Shown one piece after another: positions 44,697 through 52,477 of a DNA stretch of 64,000 nucleotides. Within the stretch, counting starts at the first letter, position 1. The number at the start of each line of letters is the position of its first letter. Below the pieces are notes generated by a model, which made no database searches, was not told the DNA's origin, and saw only the letters and a program-made list of their open reading frames with translations. The stretch comes from CAADGY01 sp900696665 (GTDB lineage: Bacteria > Acidobacteriota > Terriglobia > Bryobacterales > Bryobacteraceae), in NCBI GenBank assembly GCA_035063885.1, contig JAPSFM010000018.1, positions 1 through 64,000 of the forward strand, read 5' to 3'. Made by a program: the position numbers and the translations under genes.

Positions 44697-46373
44697 TCAT
44701 TTGCCGGACTTGCGAGTGTAGATCACCCGTCCGTCGAAGACCGTCATCGCGACGCGGACCTCACGGAGCTGGGCAGGAGACAGCGTGAGAATGTCGTCCG
44801 TGAGCACGGCCATGTCGGCCAGTTTGCCCGGTTCTATGGAACCCTTCTGCTTTTCCTCGAAGCTCGCGTAGGCCGAACCCATCGTGTAGGCGCGAACCGC
44901 TTCAGCTACGGTGATTTTCTCTTCGGGAATCCATCCATCCTGCTTCTTGCCATCCAGCGGGATGCGGGTCACCGCCGCGTAAATGCCCATGAGTGGATCC
45001 ATGGGTGCTACGTACCAATCTGACCCAAACGCCAGCACCGCGCCGTTGTCCAGCAGCGAACGGAACGCGTAGGAGCCTTTTGCCCGCTCGGGCCCAATAC
45101 GGTTCTCTGCCCACCGGCCATCATCGATCAGGTGGTAAGGCTGCATGGAAGCGATGACGCCCGCTTGTCCGAACCGCTTCATATCCTGTTTGCGTAGGTG
45201 TTGCGCATGTTCGATCCTAAAGCGGCGATCGCGAGCGCCGTTCCTTTTTGCCACGCTCGCGAACAGGTCGAGCACCATGGAGTTGGCCTTGTCCCCGATC
45301 GCGTGCACCGCGATCTGCAAGCCCGCGGCATCGGCTCCGGAAATGTTATCGAGCATCTTCGACGGCGGAATCATTTCATCAGCCGCTAAACCCGAGGTTG
45401 CCGGTGCGTCCAGGTACGGCTCGAAAAACAACGCCGTGGTGGATCCCAGCGATCCATCGGAGAAGCCTTTCAAACCTCCGATCCTGAGTTTGTCGCCTCC
45501 AAATGCGGCACGGATGCCAGCATTTGCCAGGTGCTGCCAATTAGGCAGAGGCTGATGGCCGTAAACGCGCACCGTCAACTCGTCCGATGCCAGCAGTTCC
45601 TGGTAGGCCTTGAGGATTTCGGGTGAAGCAGACATGTCCTGAACACTCGTGACGCCGTTTTCAGCCGCATAGCGCGTGGCGGCGCGAATGGCGTTCAGCA
45701 CATCTTCACGGCTGGGAGGAGGCATCAGCCGGTATACCGCTCCCATCGCGGCGTCTTTTAGAACACCGGTAGGTTCTCCGGCGGTGTCGCGAACGATGCC
45801 GCCACCGGCGGGGTCGGGCGTGTTTCTGTCGATGCCGGCCATCTTCAGCGCCACGGAATTCGCCAGCCCCATATGCCCGTCTAAACGGTTCACGAACACG
45901 GGATGATCCGGTGTTACAGCGTCAATCAATTGCCGCGAGGGTAGGTGGGGCGGTGTCCAGCTTTCGTGATCCCAGTCGCCGCCGGTGATCCATTTCCCAG
46001 GTTCCAGCTTTGCGGCGAAAGCGGCAATGCGCTCACGGAATTCGGCTTTGCTCGATGCCGTCCGCAGTTGCACGCCGGTGAGGTGCGTGCCTCCGGTATA
46101 GAAATGCACATGCGCGTCGTTGAAGCCTGGCACAACACGGCGGCCTGCAAGGTCGATCGTTTTCGTTTTCGCCCCCGACCATTGGCGAATCTCGGCATTG
46201 GATCCCACCGCGAGAATACGTCCGCCGCCGCAGGCCACGGCTTCTGCTTCGGGCTGAGCCGGATTAACAGTCCAGATCCTGCCATTCAGCAGGATGAGAT
46301 CGGCCTCGCGTTGTGCTTCCACCGCGTTTGTCAAAAGAAGTGTTATCAGCGTGACCACCGCAATGCGCCGCAT
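44697..46373 (-). CDS. Exported YtcJ-like amidohydrolase
   Basis: 558 residues with a signal peptide (VVTLITLLLTNAVEAQ). It has an amidohydrolase beta-sandwich plus TIM barrel, with metal motif VVPGFNDAHVHF (H-x-H) near residue 87. Later ligand segments are QIAVHAIGDKAN and FRIEHAQHL, and the aspartate is in AFGSDWYVAPMDP. YtcJ-like enzymes include N-substituted formamide deformylase; substrates are otherwise unknown. It lies between uvrC and the Gfo/Idh/MocA gene on one strand, with only 2 bases to uvrC. Confidence 0.88.
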   Translation of the reverse strand: MRRIAVVTLITLLLTNAVEAQREADLILLNGRIWTVNPAQPEAEAVACGGGRILAVGSNAEIRQWSGAKTKTIDLAGRRVVPGFNDAHVHFYTGGTHLTGVQLRTASSKAEFRERIAAFAAKLEPGKWITGGDWDHESWTPPHLPSRQLIDAVTPDHPVFVNRLDGHMGLANSVALKMAGIDRNTPDPAGGGIVRDTAGEPTGVLKDAAMGAVYRLMPPPSREDVLNAIRAATRYAAENGVTSVQDMSASPEILKAYQELLASDELTVRVYGHQPLPNWQHLANAGIRAAFGGDKLRIGGLKGFSDGSLGSTTALFFEPYLDAPATSGLAADEMIPPSKMLDNISGADAAGLQIAVHAIGDKANSMVLDLFASVAKRNGARDRRFRIEHAQHLRKQDMKRFGQAGVIASMQPYHLIDDGRWAENRIGPERAKGSYAFRSLLDNGAVLAFGSDWYVAPMDPLMGIYAAVTRIPLDGKKQDGWIPEEKITVAEAVRAYTMGSAYASFEEKQKGSIEPGKLADMAVLTDDILTLSPAQLREVRVAMTVFDGRVIYTRKSGK

Positions 46374-46375
46374 GG

Positions 46376-48208
46376 TTATTGAAGAACCTTGAACTGTGTC
46401 ACGTCCGATGTTACGCTCTGCGCATAGTAAGCGGTGATGCGGCGCGCGGCCGTGCGTCCTACCACGGAGCGCAACTCATGTTCGGTGGCTTGCCGGACGC
46501 GTTCGGTGCTGCCGAAGTGGCGCAGTAACTTGCCCATCGTGGCTGGGCCTACGCCCTTGATTTCCGCCAGCTCCGAGGTAAGCCGCGCTGCGTTGCGGCG
46601 TGTGCGATGAAACGTAACCGCGAAACGGTGCGCCTCGTCGCGGATAGATTGCACCAGGTGCAGCACCGGTGAGAACCGGTCCAGCTTGACGGGCTCATGT
46701 TCTTGCCCGAACACGTAGATGATCTCTTCGCGTTTTGCGATGGCGGCCAGCGGCTGATTGATGATGCCGATGGCTTCAAGCGCCTCCGCGGCGGCATGCA
46801 GTTGTCCCAACCCTCCGTCGATGAGCACCAAATCCGGCATAGGCTGATCATTTTCTTTCAACCGCGTGTAGCGCCGCGTCACCACCTCGCGCATGGAGGC
46901 AAAATCGTCGTTGCCGATAACGCTGCGTATGATGAATTTTCGATAGCCGGATTTCTTCATACGGCCGTCCTCCCACACCACCATGCTGGCTACTTTATCC
47001 GTACCTTGTATGTGGGAGATGTCGAAGCACTCGATCCGCTTTGGAGCGCGGGGCAGATTCAGCGCCTCCTCGAGCGCCCCCTGAATCGCCTTGGACGAAG
47101 GCTTCAGCACACGGAAGCGCTGATCGAAACTGCTCTTGGCGTTCGTCTCCACCAGGCCGAGCATCGCCTTTTTGCGGCCCCGCTGTGGCGTGTGGATCTC
47201 CACCCGCCGTCCACGTTTTTCGGAAAGGATCTCTTCCAGCAGTTCTCGGTCTTCGAACTCCACCGGTACGTGGATCAGTCCCGGAACATATTGCTGGTCG
47301 AGATACACCTGTTTGAGCAAAGCGGAAAAAAACTCCGGCGGGTCGAAATCGCTTTGATCTTCCCAGAAGAATTCCCGCCGGTCTACCGTGCGTCCATTGC
47401 GAAGGTGAAAGAGGTTGACGGCAACCAGCGGCGGCTCGGCATAGAAGGCGTATATATCGATATCCTCGCCTTCCGCCGCGGCCATCTTCTGCTTCTGTTC
47501 CATTTCCTCGACGGTCGCGATGAGGTCGCGGAGCGAGGCTGCCTCTTCAAAACGCATAGCTCCCGCGGCTGCCTCCATGCGTTTGCGCAACTCTCTGGTG
47601 AGGTCGCGGTGACGGCCTTCGAGAAAGAGGCGCACGTTTCGAACGGCTTCTGCGTACTCCTCGGCGGTCGTCAGCCCCTCGACACAGGGTCCGAGACAGC
47701 GGTGGATATGATATTCCAGGCACGGGTGCGTATGGCGGCGGCCCAGGTCCACGCTGCACGAAGGCACTTTGAAGTGCCGGTTGATGAAGTGCACCAGGCG
47801 GTGAGCCAGATTGCCTGGAAAATAGGGACCGAAATAGCTGGAGCCGTCTTTCTTCAGCCTGCGCGTGACGTACACTCGCGGGAATTTTTCATTCGTCAGC
47901 TTGATATACGGGTAGGTCTTGTCATCCCGCAGCAGGATGTTGAAACGAGGCTTCCACTGCTTGATCAGGTTGTTCTCGAGCGCGAGAGCCTCTTTTTCGT
48001 TGTCGACCAGTATGTAGTCGATGTCTGTCGCTTCGCTTAGCAGGCTCCCCGTCTTGATGTCGCCAAGTTTGTCCTCGGAGAAATAGCTTCGGACCCTGTG
48101 CCGCAGGCTTTTTGCCTTGCCCACGTACAGAACGGTACCGTGGCTGTCTTTGTAGAGATAAACTCCCGGAAGCAACGGTAAAGAGCCCGCTTTTTCTCGG
48201 AGATCCAT
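46376..48208 (-). CDS. uvrC: Excinuclease ABC subunit C
   Basis: 610 residues from the ATG at 48208 (MDLREKAGSLPLLPGVYLY). This start fits the family; the frame is open further upstream but that part is not UvrC. The GIY-YIG nuclease domain comes first (GVYLYKDSHGTVLYVGKAKSL). A UVR domain lies near 200-235, an RNase H-like endonuclease domain follows (ECFDISHIQGTDKVASMVV, VLIDGGLGQL), and a helix-hairpin-helix at the end (IKGVGPATMGKLLRHFG). UvrC makes both cuts around DNA lesions in nucleotide excision repair. Its ATG overlaps the divergent ATG of the TPR gene. Confidence 0.96.
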   Translation of the reverse strand: MDLREKAGSLPLLPGVYLYKDSHGTVLYVGKAKSLRHRVRSYFSEDKLGDIKTGSLLSEATDIDYILVDNEKEALALENNLIKQWKPRFNILLRDDKTYPYIKLTNEKFPRVYVTRRLKKDGSSYFGPYFPGNLAHRLVHFINRHFKVPSCSVDLGRRHTHPCLEYHIHRCLGPCVEGLTTAEEYAEAVRNVRLFLEGRHRDLTRELRKRMEAAAGAMRFEEAASLRDLIATVEEMEQKQKMAAAEGEDIDIYAFYAEPPLVAVNLFHLRNGRTVDRREFFWEDQSDFDPPEFFSALLKQVYLDQQYVPGLIHVPVEFEDRELLEEILSEKRGRRVEIHTPQRGRKKAMLGLVETNAKSSFDQRFRVLKPSSKAIQGALEEALNLPRAPKRIECFDISHIQGTDKVASMVVWEDGRMKKSGYRKFIIRSVIGNDDFASMREVVTRRYTRLKENDQPMPDLVLIDGGLGQLHAAAEALEAIGIINQPLAAIAKREEIIYVFGQEHEPVKLDRFSPVLHLVQSIRDEAHRFAVTFHRTRRNAARLTSELAEIKGVGPATMGKLLRHFGSTERVRQATEHELRSVVGRTAARRITAYYAQSVTSDVTQFKVLQ

Positions 48209-48656
48209 GAGGGGATATACTCTAATTGTGACACGCAGGTGGGCTTTCGTGTTGCTTCTGGGCTCTCTTGGCAGTGGCGTTACGGCCGCGCAGAGCAGTT
48301 CGGAACAATCCAAAGAGAACGTCAAAACCCAGGAGCCGCCCGAAGAGGATGTCTCCTACGCTCCGAAAGAATACTCTTTCAATCCGCTGCAAGCTGAGAA
48401 AGAGCTAAAGGTGGGCAATTTCTACTTTAAGAAGGGAAATTACAAGGCAGCCTCGTTGCGATTTGTGGAAGCGACCAGGTGGAATCCCGGTTTTGCCGAG
48501 GCATTCCATCGGCTCGGTGAGGCCCGTGACCGGCTGAAAGACGACGAAGGCGCTCGGCAGGCCTACAAGAAATTCATCGAACTGGCGCCCGATGACAAGG
48601 AGGCCGATTCCGTACGCAAGCGTCTGGAGCAGCTTGCGCGCGCGTCCGCAAAGTAA
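48207..48656 (+). CDS. Small exported TPR protein
   Basis: 149 residues from the ATG at 48207; a GTG at 48228 is an alternative that would separate it from uvrC. A signal peptide (WAFVLLLGSLGSGVTAA) is followed by an acidic/charged linker and about two TPR-like helix pairs (LKVGNFYFKKGNYKAASLRFVEATRWNPGF as consecutive A/B helices, then LGEARDRLKDDEGARQAYKKFIEL). It resembles BamD- or YbgF-like periplasmic scaffolds but is too short to be a full BamD. Role unknown; a protein-protein scaffold in the envelope is likely. Confidence 0.78.
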   Translation: MRGYTLIVTRRWAFVLLLGSLGSGVTAAQSSSEQSKENVKTQEPPEEDVSYAPKEYSFNPLQAEKELKVGNFYFKKGNYKAASLRFVEATRWNPGFAEAFHRLGEARDRLKDDEGARQAYKKFIELAPDDKEADSVRKRLEQLARASAK

Positions 48657-48659
48657 GCG

Positions 48660-49271
48660 TCAGTGCGCCGTCAGGCGTTGCCTGACAAAATCGGCGAGCT
48701 CCAGCGGGACGTAGTCAGGCGGAATTACCCGGAAACGCGGCTTTCCGTCCAACCATTTGTGCGGAACGTCCGGCCAGGGTGGGGGAGGCGGCCCGGCGCC
48801 GCGTTGAATTTCGACGAAAGCATCGGCGCGGTCCATGTATAACCAACTCGACTCCTTCCTGTCGGCAATGGTGTAATCCGCCACCACGATGTACAGGTCC
48901 GGACGCAGAAACTGCAGCACGCTGTTCGACTCGATAATGGTGTTCGGGCTTGATTCGATAATCTTGCGCAAGCTCGGTATGGCATGCCCGAGCTGGGCAG
49001 AGGGAGTTCGCAACCAGTAGGCCCGCTTCGCGCCCGCCGCGAGGAAGCGCCCGCTGTCCGTTCCTCCTGGCTGCTTCTCTTCGTCCAGCGCAAAAGGGTG
49101 TGAGTATTCGACGGCGCAATCACAGGGAGTGCCCGCCGGGGAACAGATGCCATGACCGTGCTGCGTGATCTTCACGGCAGTCCAATGGACTTCGGGCAGG
49201 GCGGCGATGATACCTGCAGCTACAGAAGTTTTCCCGATGTTCCTGCTGTGACCGCCCACCACCACCAGCAT
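48660..49271 (-). CDS. P-loop NTPase resembling MobB, coupled to lpxD
   Basis: 203 residues. Walker A is GGHSRNIGKTS (residues 7-17), the deviant form seen in MobB and dethiobiotin-synthetase-like ATPases. A Cys/His stretch HGHGICSPAGTPCDC follows near 38-53 and could bind metal. There is TIIESNSVLQFLRPDLYIVV in the middle, as in MobB-type proteins. Its ATG overlaps the lpxD stop by one base (TAATG). It occurs here with lipid A genes rather than molybdopterin genes, so the true role is open; it is a small nucleotide-dependent enzyme or chaperone. Confidence 0.7.
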   Translation of the reverse strand: MLVVVGGHSRNIGKTSVAAGIIAALPEVHWTAVKITQHGHGICSPAGTPCDCAVEYSHPFALDEEKQPGGTDSGRFLAAGAKRAYWLRTPSAQLGHAIPSLRKIIESSPNTIIESNSVLQFLRPDLYIVVADYTIADRKESSWLYMDRADAFVEIQRGAGPPPPPWPDVPHKWLDGKPRFRVIPPDYVPLELADFVRQRLTAH

Positions 49272-50293
49272 TACTTGCCTTCCAGGGCTTCGAGCCGGTT
49301 GCGCAGTTCGGCAAACTCACGGCGCATTTCTGGTAGCCGGGACAGACTTGCCAGTTGCTCCAGGTGTTCGCGCAGAGGACGCGCTGGGGTGCCCCAGACC
49401 ACCTGCCCGCCGCGGACAATTTTCGAGGTGAGAATCCCACAACCCGAGCCGAGCACGGCACCGGACTCGATACGAGCTTTGTCGCCGATGCCTACCTGCC
49501 CGCCGACGACGACATAGTCCCCCACCACCACGCCACCGGAAAACCCCGTTTGCGCGGCGACGACAACGCTCGATCCGATACGGCAATTGTGGGCCACGTG
49601 CACCATGTTGTCGAGCTTGGTGCCATCTCCGATGGAAGTGACGCCGAGCGCCGCGCGGTCCACGCAACTGTTTGCGCCGATTTCAACGTCGTCGCCGATT
49701 CGGACCGTGCCTACTTGGGGAAACTTCTCGTATCTTGCTCCCACTCTGGCGAATCCGAAGCCATCCGCGCCAATGACGCAACCGGAATGCAACATGGCCC
49801 TGTCGCCGATCTCGACGTCGTCATAGATTGTCACGTTGGCATAGAGAATGCACGACGTACCCAGCTTCACGCCATTTCCGATGGCGCAACCCGCACCGAC
49901 GACGCTGCCCGCTCCTATGCTGGAGCCACTTCCGATGGAGGCATGCGGTCCGACGGCTACATCCTCGCCCAATGTTGCATCCTCCGCAATCACCGCCGTA
50001 GGGTGAATGCCGGGCTGTACCGGCCGTGTAGGACGGAACCTGCGAACGGCGTGCGCGAAGGCCGCACGAGGATCGGCCGACCGGATCACCGTCCTGTCCG
50101 ATGCGGGAAAATCCAGCGGGACGATCAGGCAACCGGCCTCCGACTCGAACGCCGCTTGCGCAGCCTTCCGGTTGGCGACGAAAGCCAGGTCGCCCGGACC
50201 GGCATCTTCGACAGCCGCAACGTCCGCAATCTCCTTATCGCCGTCACCTTCAAATACCGACACGAGCCATTCCGCCAATTCCCGAACTCGCAA
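49271..50293 (-). CDS. lpxD: UDP-3-O-acylglucosamine N-acyltransferase
   Basis: 340 residues from the TTG at 50293. The start is chosen because GGAGGAA lies 3-5 bases before it and because RVRELAEWL is the family N-terminus; the longer frame to 50389 would cover the lpxA promoter and start. An N-terminal uridine-binding domain (about 1-95) is followed by left-handed hexapeptide repeats (GEDVAVGPHASIGSGSSIGA) with the catalytic HVAHNCRIGSSVVVAAQTG. A C-terminal helix is present (LREHLEQLASLSRL). LpxD adds the second acyl chain in lipid A synthesis. Confidence 0.94.
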   Translation of the reverse strand: MRVRELAEWLVSVFEGDGDKEIADVAAVEDAGPGDLAFVANRKAAQAAFESEAGCLIVPLDFPASDRTVIRSADPRAAFAHAVRRFRPTRPVQPGIHPTAVIAEDATLGEDVAVGPHASIGSGSSIGAGSVVGAGCAIGNGVKLGTSCILYANVTIYDDVEIGDRAMLHSGCVIGADGFGFARVGARYEKFPQVGTVRIGDDVEIGANSCVDRAALGVTSIGDGTKLDNMVHVAHNCRIGSSVVVAAQTGFSGGVVVGDYVVVGGQVGIGDKARIESGAVLGSGCGILTSKIVRGGQVVWGTPARPLREHLEQLASLSRLPEMRREFAELRNRLEALEGK

Positions 50294-50345
50294 CCGTTCC
50301 TCCTTCCGCGACTTGCCCCTGAGCACGCCGCTATCATTTAAGGTT

Positions 50346-51152
50346 ATGCCTGTTGATCCCTCCGCCGCTGTGTCTCCCACCGCGCGCATTCATCCGGAAG
50401 CCTGCATCGGCCCGCAATGCGTCATCGGCGACTTTTGCGTCATTGAATCGGATGTCACCATCGCCCGCGGGTGCCGGCTGGAGCCGCATGTCTACGTGAA
50501 ACGCTGGACAACGATGGGTGAGGAGAACGAGATCTCCGCGGGGACCGTGCTCGGAACCGATCCGCTCGACAAGGTGTTCACCGGCGAGCGCAGCTATCTG
50601 CGGATTGGCAATCGCAACCGGATTCGCGAACATTACACCATCTCGCGCGGCACCAAGCCTGAGTCCTCCACGGATATCGGCGACGACAACTACATCATGA
50701 CGTCAGGGCACATCGCCCACAATGCGAAAATCGGCAGCCATACCGTCATCGCCAGTTGTGCCCTGGTGGCCGGGTACGTGGAGATCGAGGACCAGGTGTT
50801 CATTTCGGGGGGTGTGGTGATTCACCAGTTCTCCAAAATCGGACGCCTGGCGATGATCGGCGGCAATACGCGCGTGAATCTGGATGTGCCGCCGTTCTTT
50901 CTTTATTCCGATTTCAACGTCACGCCGAAAGGGCTGAACCTGGTGGGCCTGCGGCGCGCCGGTTTTCGGGCGAGCGATATCTCCCCGCTCAAACAGGCTT
51001 ACCGGCTGCTTTTTGATTCGGGTCTGAAGCTTCAGGACGCGCTGGCGCGAATTGAAGCGGAATGCCCGACGGAGCACACGCTCCACCTAGTTCGATTTGT
51101 GCGATCGTCCGAACGCGGCATCTGCCGGCGGGCGCCGGTTGCCGAGGGTTAA
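50346..51152 (+). CDS. lpxA: UDP-N-acetylglucosamine O-acyltransferase
   Basis: 268 residues from the ATG at 50346. Left-handed beta-helix hexapeptides run from residue 6 (AVSPTARIHPEACIGPQCVIG). The active-site histidine is in GHIAHNAKIGSHTVIAS, and the C-terminal helices begin at GLNLVGLRRAGF, as in LpxA. LpxA makes the first acylation of lipid A. It is divergent from lpxD with 52 bases between starts, instead of the usual lpxD-fabZ-lpxA-lpxB order; fabZ and lpxB are not in the window. It ends in a 4-base tail-to-tail overlap with the DUF438 gene. Confidence 0.95.
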   Translation: MPVDPSAAVSPTARIHPEACIGPQCVIGDFCVIESDVTIARGCRLEPHVYVKRWTTMGEENEISAGTVLGTDPLDKVFTGERSYLRIGNRNRIREHYTISRGTKPESSTDIGDDNYIMTSGHIAHNAKIGSHTVIASCALVAGYVEIEDQVFISGGVVIHQFSKIGRLAMIGGNTRVNLDVPPFFLYSDFNVTPKGLNLVGLRRAGFRASDISPLKQAYRLLFDSGLKLQDALARIEAECPTEHTLHLVRFVRSSERGICRRAPVAEG

Positions 51153-52405
51153 GCTACCGCGGGCGCGGCGTCATATTCGAGCAGCCGCCGTTCGCCCTGG
51201 AGTTGCCGGATACGCGTAACGTCCTGCGTTACTTCGAGCGTTCCCGCGTACTTGCCATCCGCATCGCGCACAGCGAAGTAGCGCACATGCACAAAACGGC
51301 CGTGGAACTCGATCCAGAACTCGGCTACGTTTTGCCGCCCTTCGCGGAAATCGGAGAGGATCTGATCCACTACGCCGACGCTCTTCGGTGGGTGGCAGTG
51401 CTGTACTTCGCGCCCAATGATGGCTTTACTTCGGGCGAAGACGCGATTCGGACCTTCGGAGAAAAACCGCACCCGGTCGTCGGCGTCGACGAACGTGAGA
51501 TCCACGGGCAGAGTGGAGAAGATCAGGGTAAGCTGTTCCAGGCTCAGGTTTCCCGTCGGGAACTGGATGGCTTCTTTCGAGGGCAACTCCAGCGCATCGG
51601 GAAGAACCGCCGATGGCGGCCTGTATCCCTGGCGCGGTTCCACCAGGCACCATCCGTACTGGGGCGAAGATGCCCAGATTTCCGCCCAATCCTCCTGAGT
51701 AAGGGTGTTGAGCGACATGGGCAGGAGGATGTTCTCCTCCTTGTAAATCATCTCTTCCACGGCGCTCAACGCGGGAGCGGCAAACTTCATCGCGATGGCT
51801 TTGGCCTCGCCGGCGCTCAGGTTCTGGCGCTGAAGTTCGGTACCCAGCCGCTTCAGCAGCCCCCGGACTTCATCGTCCTTCGCCCACATCACCTTCGACG
51901 GCCCGGTAATGCCGTGGCGCTCCAGGCGCGAGAACAGGGTATGCTCCTTGCGCTGGTAATGCTTGTCGATATCCATCAGGTCATTGAACGATTGCCGCCA
52001 TTCGAACAACAATTCATCCGGCACGGCATCCTCCGGCATCGAGCCGATCTTCGCCATCACCGACCGCATCCGCGCCACCGTTTCCGTTAAGGCTGCGTTT
52101 TCGCGGCGGAAGGTATCTACCGGATGGCCCGGCGCCGGAGGTGAAGCCGGGAGATGCACCAGCACATCGCGCGTCACCTGGGAATGCAGATCACACATCG
52201 ATTGGATTTCCTCGACCGGCATGCCTTCCGCCATGAGTTCCTGCTCCATGGCAACCATCTCGGCATGATCGGTTTCCCGCACCATTTGCCGGAGTTGCTC
52301 CCGGACCAACTCCGGCGAATGACCGGCATGCAGGTGCTTGATGATGTCCTTCAGTGTCCGGATACGGCGGGCTCGATTATCGATGACTTCGCTCACTCTG
52401 ATCAC
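51149..52405 (-). CDS. DUF438 / hemerythrin-like / PAS protein
   Basis: 418 residues. An N-terminal DUF438 domain spans about 10-80 (LKDIIKHLHAGHSPELVREQL). A hemerythrin-like HHE bundle spans about 95-250, with H and E candidates in KHYQRKEHTLFSRLERHG and MIYKEENILLPM. A PAS domain spans about 290-405 (FVDADDRVRFFSEGPNRVF, VTQDVTRIRQLQGE). Family proteins are thought to sense oxygen, NO or redox through the di-iron site and heme/PAS. No output domain is present. It stands alone between lpxA and a TonB receptor. The N-terminal start is at the ATG at 52405. Confidence 0.88.
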   Translation of the reverse strand: MIRVSEVIDNRARRIRTLKDIIKHLHAGHSPELVREQLRQMVRETDHAEMVAMEQELMAEGMPVEEIQSMCDLHSQVTRDVLVHLPASPPAPGHPVDTFRRENAALTETVARMRSVMAKIGSMPEDAVPDELLFEWRQSFNDLMDIDKHYQRKEHTLFSRLERHGITGPSKVMWAKDDEVRGLLKRLGTELQRQNLSAGEAKAIAMKFAAPALSAVEEMIYKEENILLPMSLNTLTQEDWAEIWASSPQYGWCLVEPRQGYRPPSAVLPDALELPSKEAIQFPTGNLSLEQLTLIFSTLPVDLTFVDADDRVRFFSEGPNRVFARSKAIIGREVQHCHPPKSVGVVDQILSDFREGRQNVAEFWIEFHGRFVHVRYFAVRDADGKYAGTLEVTQDVTRIRQLQGERRLLEYDAAPAVA

Positions 52406-52477
52406 CTTTCGTGTTCAGAGTAACAGGTCCTGTTTGCCTGAAACTATGACTTCAGTCACACTGCTCCCGCGCGATGG

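Noticed and set aside
46697..48040. 447-codon rightward frame opposite uvrC
   Set aside because: Shadow of uvrC; no signal, motif or ribosome site.
49355..50341. 328-codon rightward frame opposite lpxD
   Set aside because: Asp/Ala/His-rich mirror of the hexapeptide-repeat codons in lpxD.
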